In this document: positions 27,984 through 39,583 of the stretch, one piece after another
How the letters are laid out: the number at the start of each line of letters is the position of its first letter
How positions within the stretch are numbered: position 1 is the first letter of the stretch
Origin: Cichorium intybus
Taxonomy: Eukaryota > Streptophyta > Magnoliopsida > Asterales > Asteraceae
Length of the DNA stretch: 64,000 nucleotides
NCBI GenBank assembly: GCA_023525715.1
Contig: CM042016.1
Span: 76,872,382-76,936,381 of the forward strand
Direction: 5' to 3'
The notes under the pieces: model-generated
Told to the model about the DNA's origin: nothing
The model's database searches: none
Seen by the model: the letters and a program-made list of their open reading frames with translations, nothing else
Program-made: the position numbers and the translations under genes

Positions 27984-30227
27984 ATGAGTTCTTCTTCGGG
28001 TGTCGTTCCTGATTCTCGGTATTATGATTCGCTTGTGGCTCGCTATGGCTTCCAACCAGAAGATGTTGTGGAGCTTCCCGCCGACGGAGCCATTTTTTCC
28101 TTTCCTCCTGCTGGGAAAATTGGTATGTATTTGAAACATTTTGAGGCCGGTTATCGTTTGCCTACATCGGATTTTTTCATGGAGGTTCTCGACCATTATC
28201 ACGTTCATATTCATCAACTAGTTCCTAACGTTGTAAATAAGATTATCGCCTTCGAACTTCTGTCTAGGGCTGTTCACCTAGAGCCTGACTTGTATGTTTT
28301 CCGTCATTTTTTCCGGTTTACTCGTGCTTTCACCGGGAACAATTATACCTTCTGTGTTCGTCAAGATCGCCCCACTCTTGTTACCGATCAAAAGGGGACT
28401 GCCCGGAACTGGTCTCAGCACTTTATTTGGGTTAACGAGCACCGAGTCGGTGCTATGAAGCATCGTGTCGATCCTATCACTGATCGTGCTTTCACTCTCT
28501 TCCCCGCGAAGGAAACTATTGCCAAGGTTCTCCGATCTTTCCATGTGGTTGGTGGGGAACTTCCTGAGTACATTCTAGCCGGCGCTGGCATGAGTACTTC
28601 CTAGCGACTTCGGGGCAAGATGCCCGAATTCTTTACCATTGTGGACGGTTAGTTCTGCTCCTTGTAGTTTTTGTTTTCTCATTCTCCTCTTCCCCCCCCC
28701 CCCTTTTTTTTTTTGAAAAAAGGGGAATGCTTGATGGATTCTCTTTGTTCTGGCAAAGAATTATTGTGGGAGTCTCCAGTATCGTGAGATTCCGTTGGTT
28801 GATTGGGTACTTCCTTGTCGTGCTTTCCGTCATGAGGCTTTTATTACACGGGCCTCGGTGGTGCAAGAGGAGGAGAGACGAAGGGATGCAAGCGTTGGGC
28901 CTCAGGTTTTTTCGGCTGTTGATGGGCTGGTGATTGATACGGAAGGTAGTAGTGAGCAAGGTGGTTCTTCTAGGGCTTTGGTGAAGAGGCGTGCGGGATT
29001 GTTTGCTGCTGGTGAGGGTTCTGGGAACGTGGTGTTGCCGCGGCGATTGCGTCCTCGCCGTTTGGCTGGTAGTGGTGGGGCGTCGGGTTTTATTCCCCCC
29101 AGTCTCCTGTGATCAATATTGCCGACGACACATCACAGGGTGTAGACATGGGAATGGACCAGGGTGGGGGTGCTTGTATCGGTACCCACCCTGTTGTCGA
29201 GGACGTTACTGGAGAAGGTTCTGGGGAAAGTAATCATTCATTGCCGGTTGGGCCTCAGCCTCCTCGCCCGGATTTCAGTGGTTTTAGTCGCCGTGGGAGT
29301 ACAGCGGCTTTGGGGCCCCCTCTTTCGGGTTCTGTGGAGGCTGGCCATGTTGCCTTTACTGGGGTGTTTGTCCCTGGGTGGTCTTTATCGGAGGGTGCAC
29401 GCCTTTCAAATTACCAGACTGCCCTGGAGTTCACGCAGCATGCGTTTCCTCCGGGTACTTGTTCGGAGATGGGGAGCTATTCCCCAGCCGATTTGGTAGG
29501 TTCCCTCCGATATGCGGCTGCCCAAAGTGCTTGCTTCTTCGGTGAAAGCGCGAATCGTTTGGAGCAAATGCTGGCCGCCAATGCTGACCGCCCCTCACTC
29601 CAGCAGGAGTTGGATGCTGCTCGTGCTGAAGTTGTCAAGCATGAGGGTTTATTGAAGGACCTTCGATTTCAAGTGGCATCTTTGCAGGTGGTTGGAGAAG
29701 AGGCTGCCCGGCTAAGGGAGCAGTTATCCGTGCTTGGGCAGGAAAAAACTTAGCTTCAAGATGTTCTGGCTGGTGTGAAATTTGAGAATGAGGGTCTGCA
29801 TATCCAACTTGAAAGCGCTGAGAGAGATGCTGCAGAGCGTGACCGGGTTGCAAAGGCCAAGACGCAGGCGCTTGAGGAGGCGGAGGCAGACCTGTCCTGG
29901 CTTCTGACCAATGGCGTTGTAGGTGTTGTTGACTTGGTTATGGAAAGCCGGGACTTTGTGATGGGCGTGCACCGTCTCAAGGAGGTGTGTATGGCAGCTG
30001 GACAAGCTCAAGGGTATTCTCGTGCAATAAAGGACATGAAGGCGGGCAAGGAGATTGCGGCAGAGGAGGAGGAGCCCCCACTTGATATTGGTTTGGAGGT
30101 AGATGAGGCGGTGGATGCTTTTATGAATGTTGATTATGCTACAGCCTTCAAACTTAGGGAGCTCGGTGTGCCTGGCTTGAAGGCCTTGCAGGATCCAAGC
30201 AGTGTTGCCGGCCCCTCTCATGCGTAG
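27984..30227 (+). pseudogene. Antisense ORF of element B (broken aORF)
   Basis: Starts at ATG 27984 (MSSSSGVVPDSRYYDSLVAR). Exon 1 carries the conserved domain (GYRLPTSDFFMEVL, FELLSRAVHLEPDLYVFRHFF, EYILAGAGMSTS). A TAG at 28602-28604 replaces the Trp seen in A and D (STSW). A probable intron follows, after GTGGACG near 28650, containing a C11/T12 homopolymer. The second part resumes near 28770 (QYREIPLVDWVLP). Further breaks occur near 29110 and at a TAG after GQEKT near 29751-29753. A coiled-coil region ends with YATAFKLRELGVPGLKAL. Same family as the aORFs of A and D but quite diverged. Confidence 0.8.
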
Positions 30228-30635
30228 CAGGTATTTGATGTCTTGTTTGCTTGTCTTGTGATTTTATTTTGTGATGAAACAATGTTTGTAAGGCCCTTCT
30301 GAGGCCATTTGGACAAGGTTTTTATTTTATTTTGTAAGGCTCACGAGCCAGGACGATGTTGTTTGGTTATTTTTCACTTGATGTTGACTTGGTGGGCATT
30401 GTGGGCCCTTTTTCTTCTTCATGCAATTGTTTGAGTTTGTTGTTGTCAGACAGAATTGGGATGGTTGGTTGATTAGCTCTTATCAGTAATTCTTCATTCT
30501 GGTTGCAATCGGGAATGCATGCTGGGACTGAAGGTTGTTAAGTTTGCTAGGGTGTGCTTCATCTTTTGGGTCTGTAAGATTTAAGACTAGGAATTACTAT
30601 GTCTTTTCCAAAATGTTTTAACCATATGGCTTTGT
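30228..30635 (+). other. Spacer after element B aORF
   Basis: No gene. T/G-rich with several TTTTATTTTG words that could serve as a plant poly(A) region for the aORF transcript. Confidence 0.4.
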
Positions 30636-31303
30636 TAAGTCCAGGACCGGGAGTTGCTCTACCCATTAGGGAAGTCTCCCTTTATGGTCTGTATGGTTTA
30701 GGACCAGGAGTCGCTAAGCCTTCTTCAGGGTGTTTCACCTGGATAACCTTGCTAAGACTAGGACCAGGAGTCGCTGAGTCCGCTGAGGGGTATTTCACCC
30801 TTAAGGTTTTTAAGACTAGGACCAGGAGTCGCTAAGCCTTCTTCAGGGTGTTTCACCTGGATAACCTTGCTAAGACTAGGACCAGGAGTCACTGAGGGGT
30901 ATTTCACCCTTAAGGTTTTTAAGACTAGGACCAGGAGTCGCTGAGCCTTCTTCAGGGTGTTTCACCTGGATAACCTTGCTAAGACTAGGACCAGGAGTCG
31001 CTGAGTCCGCTGAGGGGTATTTCACCCTTAAGGTTTTTAAGACTAGGACCAGGAGTCGCTGAGCCTTCTTCAGGGTGTTTCACCTGGATAACCTTGCTAA
31101 GACTAGGACCAGGAGTCACTGAGTCCGCTGAGGGGTATTTCACCCTTAAGGTTTTTAAGACTAGGACCAGGAGTCGCTGAGCCTTCTTCAGGGTGTTTCA
31201 CCTGGATAACCTTGCTAAGACTAGGACCAGGAGTCGCTGAGTCCGCTGAGGGGTATTTCACCCTTAAGGTTTTTAAGACTAGGACCAGGAGTCGCTGAGC
31301 CTT
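30636..31303 (-). repeat. Tandem repeat between pol and aORF of element B
   Basis: About 12 units of 57-60 bp in two alternating types, giving a dimer of about 118 bp. Each unit holds a core which, in element direction, reads like AGCGACTCCTGGTCCTAG, plus a small hairpin (GGGTG-TTT-CACC or GGGT-ATTTC-ACCC on the plus strand). The same core forms the array of element C (43598-44680). Confidence 0.92.
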
Positions 31304-32635
31304 TTTCGACATTTTATTCATTCATAACATGCATAAGTGAAAGCAACATTTTCATTCATTACTTTGTTCATGTGGCGGTTACAATTTTGGATAGATCTTG
31401 ATGGTGGGGTTTATCTGGTAGTTTCCCTAGCAGTGGAACTGTTTGAGATTCTGAACGTTCCATGTTCGCGGTATCGCTCGGCCTTCCAAAGTTTCCAGGA
31501 CGTAGCATCCTTTTGAGTTGGCCTCTATGACTCTGTATGGGCCTTCCCATGTTGGACCAAGTTTGCCTCGCGGTTCAGCGTGACTTGCTTTGTTTTTTCG
31601 GAGGACCAAGTCGCCTACCCCAAAACGTTTTTCTCTAACTCGCGCGTTGTAGTATTTCTCTGTTGCCGCCTTGTAGCACGCCTGTCGTATATTAGCTAAT
31701 TCTCGCTTCTCCTCCAGGATGTCTAAGTTGAGGCGGAGATCCTGGTTGTTCTTTTCTTCTGTGAATTCCGTGGTGCGCAGGCTGCCTATAAAGATTTCTG
31801 GTGGTAGGACGGCTTACGTGCCATACGTCAGTCTGAATGGGGTTTCGTTTGTTGACGTTCGTGGGGTAGTGCGGTATGACCAAAGTACCGTGGGTAATTC
31901 TTCCACCTAGTGACCTTTCGCTTTCCACAGCCTTTTCTTTAGTCCTGCCACCAATGTTCTGTTGGACACTTCAGTCTGGCTGCTGGCTTGGGGGTGTGCA
32001 ACAGATGTGAACTTTTGTTTGATGAGTCTTTCGGCACACCATGTGTGGAATGGATCTTCCGCAAATTGTAGGTCGTTGTTGTTGGAAATCAATGTTCATG
32101 TTATGAGTTTCAAAAACTTGAAGTTGCAACGGAAGCAAAAAACATGAACACGAATTTCATTCCAAGAGGATCATGCTACATGCATGCAAAGATAAGATGA
32201 AGAAGAAGCATAGATTAAGTTCAAGATCATAACCTTTCTTCTTGGCTTGATGTGGACGAAATTTAATGGCTAGGAATCAAGTTAGAATCCCTCTATAGTT
32301 GATCCACCACAAGCTTGAACAACCTTAGATGCTAGTCTTCAAAACTTGCAAGATAAAGCTCCTCTTTCCTCCAAAGCAAAAACGATTTTTGCTTGTGTTC
32401 TTGAGAGAGTTTTTAGGAGTATTTTTGGCTGATAATTTGCATGAAATATTGGCTCACATTTCAGCCAAAAATCTCGGCCAAACCATCTATATGAAGCAAG
32501 AGAAAGAGTGGCCTTATTAAACAATTCAAGCATGCAACCTTTACATGGTCAAGCCTTGGGTAATGAGAGAATATACCATGCTTTTTCTCAAGTTTCCACA
32601 TGCACTCTTGCATGCTTCTATGGCCGGATTTTAGT

Positions 32636-32641
<6 letters not shown>

Positions 32642-32729
<88 letters not shown>
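32642..32729. repeat. (TA)n microsatellite
   Basis: About 88 bp of uninterrupted TA within the solo LTR. Confidence 0.95.
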
Positions 32730-32731
<2 letters not shown>

Positions 32732-32852
32732 CATTTTTATTATTTATAAACTTATATCTTAAAGTTTATAAATAATAAACTTTCATGCTTGTGTTTAAAT
32801 GGAATAACACTTAACCATTTAATCACATACATAAACCAATTAATCATGTTTC

Positions 32853-32858
<6 letters not shown>

Positions 32859-32938
<80 letters not shown>
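32859..32938. repeat. (TA)n microsatellite
   Basis: About 80 bp of uninterrupted TA within the solo LTR. Confidence 0.95.
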
Positions 32939-32940
<2 letters not shown>

Positions 32941-35900
32941 GTACATGTTTCATTTAATTTATCAATTAAATTAAATAAAAGGTTTACTTATAAATCAATT
33001 AAATAATTTAACAACTTAAACAATTTAATTGTTATACTTAGTTAATTCATCACATATGAATTATTAATCAACCATTAATTTTGGAGTTATCATTATTTAT
33101 CTTAAATAATAATAACTTACAAAATTAGAATGCAAGTTTAGTATCATTTGATGTTAAATCAAATTTAACATTCCAAATGATCAATTTGGTGTCAAACTTG
33201 TTGTTGGTGTGACCCTATAGGATCATGTATTATTAGTAATATCATTTTATGATCATCCTTGGGCATATAGAACTAACAGTTGTCACTAACTAGGACTTTG
33301 GGGGTGCCGAATCTGGTGAGAATATTCTTCCACATGAACTTAATCATGTTCCTCCCTGTTATTGAGGTGACGACCTCTGCTTCGATCCACTTGGTGAAGT
33401 AATCCACTGCTACGATGAGAAAGTTTACTCGACCGGGTGCTTTCGGGAACGGGCCCACTATATCGATTCCCCATTGGTAGAAGGGCCATGGACTTGAAAT
33501 GCTGGTCATAGGGACCGCTGGCAAGTGGTGGAGCGGTGAAAAGGTTTGGCATGCGACACATTTCTTTGTCACTTCCGTTGCGTCTGCATGGATTTCTGGC
33601 CAGTATACCCCCGCTCTAAGGGTTTTTCCCGTGAGTGCTCTGGCGCCTTCGTGCGCTCCAGCTTCACCTGCATGGATTTCTTCCAATACTGTCTTTCCTT
33701 CTTCCGGGGTAATGCATTTTAACCAAGGCTCTAAATGTCCTCGTCTGTATAATGTGTCGTTTCGCATTGCATATTGAGGGGCTTTCACTTTGATCTTGCG
33801 TGCTTCAGTGTTATCACTTGGCAGAAGACCTTGTGTCAAGTAGTCGATTAAAGGTCTCATCCATGTGGTGGGGGTTGTGCTAATTGGTGCTACTTTCTGG
33901 CCATCAATACTTCTTTCTTTTAGGACTTGTAACAGAACCTCTTTGGATAAATGGTCGAATGCCGCAGAGGCTAACTTGCTCAGCGCATCAGCTTTTCTAT
34001 TAGCTGATCGTGGGATTTGCTTGACTATGAAAGTTTCCATCGTGGCTGCTATTCTGTTCACTTCTTCTATGTATTTCTTCATCCGCTGGTCTTTTAGTTC
34101 GTAGGCCCCGTTGATTTGGTTAGTTACTAACAAAGAATCACTATGCAACAGGAGGTGTTTCACTTCGTTCTCCTTCGCGAGTCGCATCCCGGCGAGCAGT
34201 GCCTCATATTCTGCTTCATTGTTCGTCGTTTGGAAGTCGAATCTGAGTGCATAGGTTATTTCCTCGCCTTTTGGGGTCGTTAACACTAGACCCGCCCCCG
34301 AGCCTTCTTTGCTGGCTGCCCCATCCGTGTGGAGCATCCAGGCTTCTGGAGGTGTGTCTAGTTCTTGTTTTGTAGGTTGACTTTTTGCTGCTTCTTCTTC
34401 CTCTGGTATTTCTGCAAGAAAATCCGCTAGTGCTTGGCCTTTGATACTTGTTCTTGGTTTATAGTCGATATCGTGTTCCCCTAGCTCGATGGCCCACTTG
34501 GCTAGGCGACCTGATTTCTCTGGTTTCAGTAGGATTTGGCGGATTGGTTGGCTTGTCAATACCTCGATGTGGTGAGCTTGGAAATAACGCCTCAGCCGGC
34601 GTGCTGCATAGATTAAAGCTAGGACTAACTTTTCTAATTGCGGATAACGTAGTTCTGGGCCTTGGAGAGCTCGGCTGACGAAGTAGACTGGTCTCTGTTG
34701 GTGTTCCCTTTCCACAGTTAGAACTGCACTTATTGCATCTGGTGACGCCGCCAGGTACATGGATAACTTCTCCCCTGGGACTGGGCATGCTAATGTGGGC
34801 AACGATTTCATTGCTTCTTTTAAATGTGTCAGAGCGGTTTCTGCCTCATCTGTCCATCGAAAATTGTTTTTGTTAACGCAGCCTTTCAGCGTGTTGAACA
34901 GCGGAAGGGCTTTTTCTGCTGACTTTGCTACGTAGCGTCCCAGGGCTGTGAGTTTCCAGTTGAGTCCTTGTATTTCTCGCAGGCATGCTGGTGATTTTAT
35001 CTCGACGAAGTCTTTTATCTTTTCTGGGTTTGGTTGGATACCTTCTCGCGTGACATAATAGCCCAGAAACTTTCCTTCTTCTACACCGAAGGTGCACTTG
35101 GCCGGGTTGAGTTTCATTTGAATTTTGGAAAGTGTTTTAAGGGTTTCTTCAATGTCTTGCAACAAGGATTGTTCTGCGCGGCTTTTTATGACCATGTCGT
35201 CGACATATACTTCGACATTTCTTCCGATTTGGTCTTTGAAAGCCTTGTCGACGAGTCTTTGGTATGTTGCCCCAGCGTTTTTTAGACTGAACGGCATTTT
35301 CTGGTAACAAAAGGTGTCGTGATCCGTGTAAAAGGCTGTTTTATCATCGTCTTCTTTCCGCATGAGAATTTGGTGGTAACCCTTGTATGCGTCTAGGAAA
35401 CACTTCCACTTAAATCCTTCCAGCGATTATACTTTCTGGTCTATCTCGGGGAGTGGATAACAATCTTTCGGACATGCTTTGTTTAAATCGGTGTAGTCAA
35501 TGCACATTCTCCAGCTGCCATCGCTTTTCTTTACCATGACTGGGTTGGCTATCCATGTTGGGAAGAAAGCTTCACGGACGATGCCGGCTTGTACTAACTT
35601 GGCGACTTCTGCGTTGATGGCGTTGTTGCGTTCTCCTGCTTGGCCACGACGTTTTTGCTTGACCACGTTGCTCCCTGGTATGGCGTTAAGATTGTGTTCG
35701 ATGATTGTTCTTTCTACTCCCACCATGTCCGCTGGCTCCCAGGCGAATACGTGTTTATATTTTCTGAGCAGGGATATCACCTGTTTTCGTAACTCGGTCG
35801 GTAATGTGCTTCCAACTTGTATTTTTTGGTCTGGGTAATCGTGGTGAATTATTTCTCCGCTTTCTTTAGGCTCGTCTCTTGGGCGCTTTCATTTGCCATC

Positions 35901-37933
35901 GATGTCTGTGGGCAGCATTATCTGGTAGCATTTGAGTGTCTTTTGTGGTGTTGCCAGGACGGTGGCTACGCCGGTATCCGTTGGGAACTTGATTATACCG
36001 TGTAGTGTTGATGCCACAATGCCGAAGTATAGCGCTGCTGGTCTTCCCAGGATGATGTTGTGTTCCGATGGTGCTTGTACTACCGTGAATTCGAGCGTGA
36101 CTGTTTTCTTTCGCTGACCGTCATCTATCGTGATGGGCAGGTAGATCATCCCAGTTGGTATGATGTTGTGCCCTGTGAAGTCGGTTAGATTTCCCACTGG
36201 AGGGTGCAAATCTGCCCTCCATTCCCGTGGCAGCTGGCGGAAGCAATGTTCGAACATGATGTCTGCTGCGCTGCCACTATCGATATGCACGCGGTGGATG
36301 ATGATGTCTCGAATTCTAGCTTGGATAATGAGTGGGTCGTCGCCGTTCCATCCTTCTGGCTTCCTATCTCTACTGGAAAATGATATTTGTTGTTCATCGA
36401 CGTCTGGTGTATGTTCTCGTGCTCTACGATGGTGTTTGTGTATTACTAGAATCTCTGGCCCCTTCTTTGGCGCGTCCCTGTTTTTCGCTGGTGTGTCGTT
36501 TCTATCGTTCTTTGGGCGAATTGATTTGGCGATGTCATTTAGGTTCCCTCGTTGTATTCTTTAGTCAATCTCTTTCTTCAGCACGGCGCATTCTGCCGTG
36601 TCATGCCCGTAGCATTTATGGAATTTGCAGTACTTAGATTGATCTCTCGGACGTTCTGATGTTCTTCTCGCCTGCTTGCTTTTGTCAGCCACAAACAGAA
36701 TGTCTGTCCGCTTATATCTCCTGTCATCTCTATGGTGGTTGTTGTAGGGTTTTTGGGGTTTACCTCTTCTGAAAAGTTGTCGTCTATCGCCAAGGTACTG
36801 TGAGTGGTTTTCTCTGGCTTTTGATGAGGAAGTGGCTGCAGCTTTTAGGTACGCTTCTTTGGCAGCCGTACCTTCTTCCTGGCGTAGGAAACGTTCTACT
36901 CGCTCCTTCATTTCTTGCCGAGTGGCTGGTGGTTTTCCTAAGAATTTCGTTGATAACGGGCCTGGCAATAAGCCATGTGTGAAAGCTCCGGTTACTAGGT
37001 TGTCGTTTTGTCCTGGTACATTTAGCGTTGCTTCATTGAATCATTTGAAATATGCTCTAATCGGTTCACCCTCCAGTTGCTTACACCCAATGATCTCTCG
37101 GATGTCTCCTCTATATTTACGTAGTTGCATGAAGTTTGAGAGAAATTGTTCTTTGAGCTCCGTAAAGTTTCTGATGCTGCTTGGTGCGAGGCTTTTGAAC
37201 CATGCGCCTGCGTTTCCGTCGAGCGTCGTCGGGAAGTGTGTACACCAGAAGCGTTCGTCTAACTTCAGTGATTGCATATGCCATTCGTATGTGTCGATAT
37301 GGCTATCTGGGCAGGTTGTTCCATTATAGGTTTTTAGGTGTGGTAGTTTGGCCGTGTTTGGCATGTCGTAGTCGTGTATTTCTTTAATGAACGGGGATTT
37401 ATATGCTACAGGGGGAGGCGAGTTTGTGTTGTTTGTTGTTTGGATGGGAGATGTGATGGGTTGGTACATCGGTGGTTGGGTGTAGAACAGAGGGAGTGCA
37501 CTGGTCGGTATGCCTCCTAAGGATGAGATGGGTGTGTTTACTGGCGCTGGCGTAAAGCTTGTGAATAATGGTGCTACCGCTGGTTGGGGTGGCTGGAAGA
37601 AAGAAGTGGGTGAAGGGGTGAACATTGGTGGTCCCGTTGAGGGTTGGAATGGTGTGAAAGGGTAGCTAAACTGTATATATGGCGGCGATGTACTTAAAGG
37701 TATGGGTGTTATAGTCTGTTGGAATGGCGATGAAGGAACTGGTGTTTGGGGGATCAAGGGAGGTGCAGGTGGGTTAGTTCTTGGTGGTGATGGTGTTGTT
37801 GGTAATGTTTCTATCGATATTGGGCCCAATGGTAACATTGAACGTATAGGGCTTCTGGGGTTGTTACCACCGCTGGTTTGGCCTTCAGTCGTCATTGCCG
37901 GAGATTAAAATGGTGGTTTCTTGTTGCACATCA

Positions 37934-37951
37934 CAACACGGATGGCGCCAA
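37934..37951 (-). other. PBS of element B
   Basis: Minus strand TTGGCGCCATCCGTGTTG directly after the LTR end GCATCA. Confidence 0.75.
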
Positions 37952-38579
37952 TGATGCGATATCAGCTCTTTGATCGTCTGGTTCTCACTTCACGGGTGAT
38001 TCTGGTCGTCCTGGGCTTGACCTACGACCACAATCACAAAAGGAATGGCAGCGTTAGCCGTTCTCCGGGAGGAGGTCCCGAGAAAACGCTCCGATGCCAA
38101 AGTCAGATCTCCGGCGGGGTTTTATAAGTATATAATATGAGTTTAGAGTATGATCATCCCGATCCCCTTACCGGGTGCCCTCCATGGGCTTTTATACGTC
38201 CTTCCCTGTCTGGCTATGGCCGACAAGATCTTTGCTGTGGCAGGAGGGGACCAAGTCGTCCGTTGATAGTACGATCTTTGTCCTTTGCCACACCCCTATT
38301 GGCTCAGGCCGGCTGGATGGGGCGCGCACGATCTGTGTCAGGTATGGGCGCCACGCATGAGTCGAGGAATGTGGCGCCAAGTACAGTTCACGCTGGTCGT
38401 TCCAGCGAATACATCATTAGTGAGCTGGAATGTGATTCTCCAGGGGAGGTCTCGTCAGGGCGATTTCTCCGTTGGCTGGAAGGGACTTCCTGGCGAGGAA
38501 CTTCCAGCGGTTGGCGGGTTTGGGGTCCTCACGGGTGCGCTGGAAGGCGCACTAGCGGTTGCCATATGGCACGCTATCA
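37952..38579 (-). repeat. 5' LTR of element B (628 bp)
   Basis: Complete LTR. Plus strand begins TGATGCGATATC and ends GCTATCA. The ACATG duplication follows. Confidence 0.93.
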
Positions 38580-38584
38580 ACATG

Positions 38585-39032
38585 TATTTCATTTTTTATA
38601 TCTATATTATACTTCATTCATTCATGATTACAAACGTATTTGGTTTTTTCATCTTTATAAACATATAATTAAAAAAGAAACGACTTATAAAACTATAAAG
38701 AATACAAAATGCTTGTATTCATACATGATTATAAATATTCTGATAAAATAATAAAATTTTCAATATCATTGAAACTTTGATTTATAAAAAAATCGTTTTT
38801 TTGAAAAAAAAAATCATATTAAATAATAATTTTATTAATTATTGGTAATTAAAAATTGGAAAAAGATAATTAAAAACAATTATTTTTTAAGGTAACTATT
38901 AATCAAATCCCTAGATTTTAGGAAATTATCAATTAATTTATTGTATATTAATTTAACTAAAATACACAATTACTAATGTACCCTTATGAAATGATTGGTC
39001 CAAAATGGGTCTCCAGTTTTCCACCTTTTATT

Positions 39033-39037
<5 letters not shown>
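38585..39037. other. AT-rich spacer between elements B and C
   Basis: About 450 bp of A/T runs without a gene. It continues the ATTCATGATTA-type DNA found left of element B. Confidence 0.6.

Positions 39038-39099
<62 letters not shown>
39038..39099. repeat. (TA)n microsatellite left of element C
   Basis: TA run ending at the first base of the C LTR. Together with 46064-46148 it is probably one tract split by the insertion. Confidence 0.9.
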
Positions 39100-39103
<4 letters not shown>

Positions 39104-39565
39104 AGTATAGGTCCGACGGCCGACCTACTACTTTCCAGCATGGATTTTCCAGCGTGGACTTTCCGGCATGGACTGCCTTCCAGCGCTGGGCTGCTTTGCC
39201 TGTCAGCCGGCCCAGCAGTGCTGACGGCTAGCTGGGCCTGAGTTGGGCTGGCCCAAGGCCTGACCTAATTGCCCACTATAAATAGAACATGAGGGAACCC
39301 TAATTCCCTAAGTTATCAGCCTCCACTTCTTTCCTCTACACACCAGGATGATTCTCTCTGGCGAGGAGAGATCATCTCTCATCGTTCACCACACTAACTT
39401 GATCGTCGGAGCCGTCTCCCGGGGCTCACGCCCTGGGGCGGTTCTAACGGTTTTGTTCTCTGATGGCAGCTAGGAACCGAGTCGGGAACCAGCTGACGGC
39501 ACCACACCAGATCCACGATCCATATCTAACACCAAGACCCGACCTTCGGGGCCGAGTTTGCATCA
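39100..39565 (+). repeat. 5' LTR of element C
   Basis: 466 bp. A TATA box TATAAATA at 39277-39284 lies downstream of GC-rich repeats with ACTTTCC-AGC-GTGG character. The end GAGTTTGCATCA is shared with element A. Confidence 0.93.
39277..39284 (+). promoter_or_regulatory. TATA box in element C LTR
   Basis: TATAAATA. The same motif is at 45771-45778 in the 3' LTR. Confidence 0.65.
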
Positions 39566-39583
39566 TTGGCACCATCCGTGGGA
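39566..39583 (+). other. PBS of element C
   Basis: TTGGCACCATCCGTGGGA directly after the LTR. Confidence 0.75.

Larger units (their letters stand above)
32080..33278 (-). mobile_element. Solo LTR, copia-type, inserted in element B integrase
   Basis: 1199 bp with TG...CA ends, flanked by GTTGT duplications (32075-32079 and 33279-33283). There is no internal region, so it is most simply a solo LTR left by LTR-LTR recombination. It interrupts the integrase codons between SDN and LQFAEDPF. On the minus strand it starts TGTTAGTTCTATATGCCC and ends GATTTCCAACA, a form I associate with copia LTRs, so minus orientation is likely but not certain. It contains TA tracts at 32642-32729 and 32859-32938. 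Confidence 0.85.
31427..37895 (-). pseudogene. Gag-pol of element B, in one frame with nonsense codons, split by a solo LTR
   Basis: Starts MTTEGQTSGGNNPRSPIRSM at 37895. Gag core lies around 37380-36830 (TCPDSHIDTYEWHM). Protease is near 36284 (IDSGSAADI) and RT has YVDD near 35207-35196. Archaeal-type RNase H has TDGAASKEGSG near 34330. The integrase zinc module lies near 33690-33550 and the C-terminal WEGPYRV module near 31530. Stops at 37041-37043 (TGA), 36561-36563 (TAA), 35889-35891 (TGA), 35427-35429 (TAA), 31907-31909 (TAG) and 31814-31816 (TAA) interrupt it, yet all fragments share one frame, even across the solo LTR. Domain content is the same as element A. Confidence 0.9.
27179..38579 (-). 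mobile_element. Element B: Ty3/gypsy Tat-lineage element with antisense ORF, degenerate
   Basis: Flanked by ACATG duplications (27174-27178 and 38580-38584). LTRs are 27179-27719 (3') and 37952-38579 (5'). PBS TTGGCGCCATCCGTG is next to the right LTR and PPT GGCTAGGGAGACT next to the left. Same plan as A: gag-pol (minus), repeat array, antisense ORF (plus). Pol carries at least six nonsense codons but stays in one frame. A solo copia-type LTR splits integrase. Not autonomous now. Confidence 0.93.
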
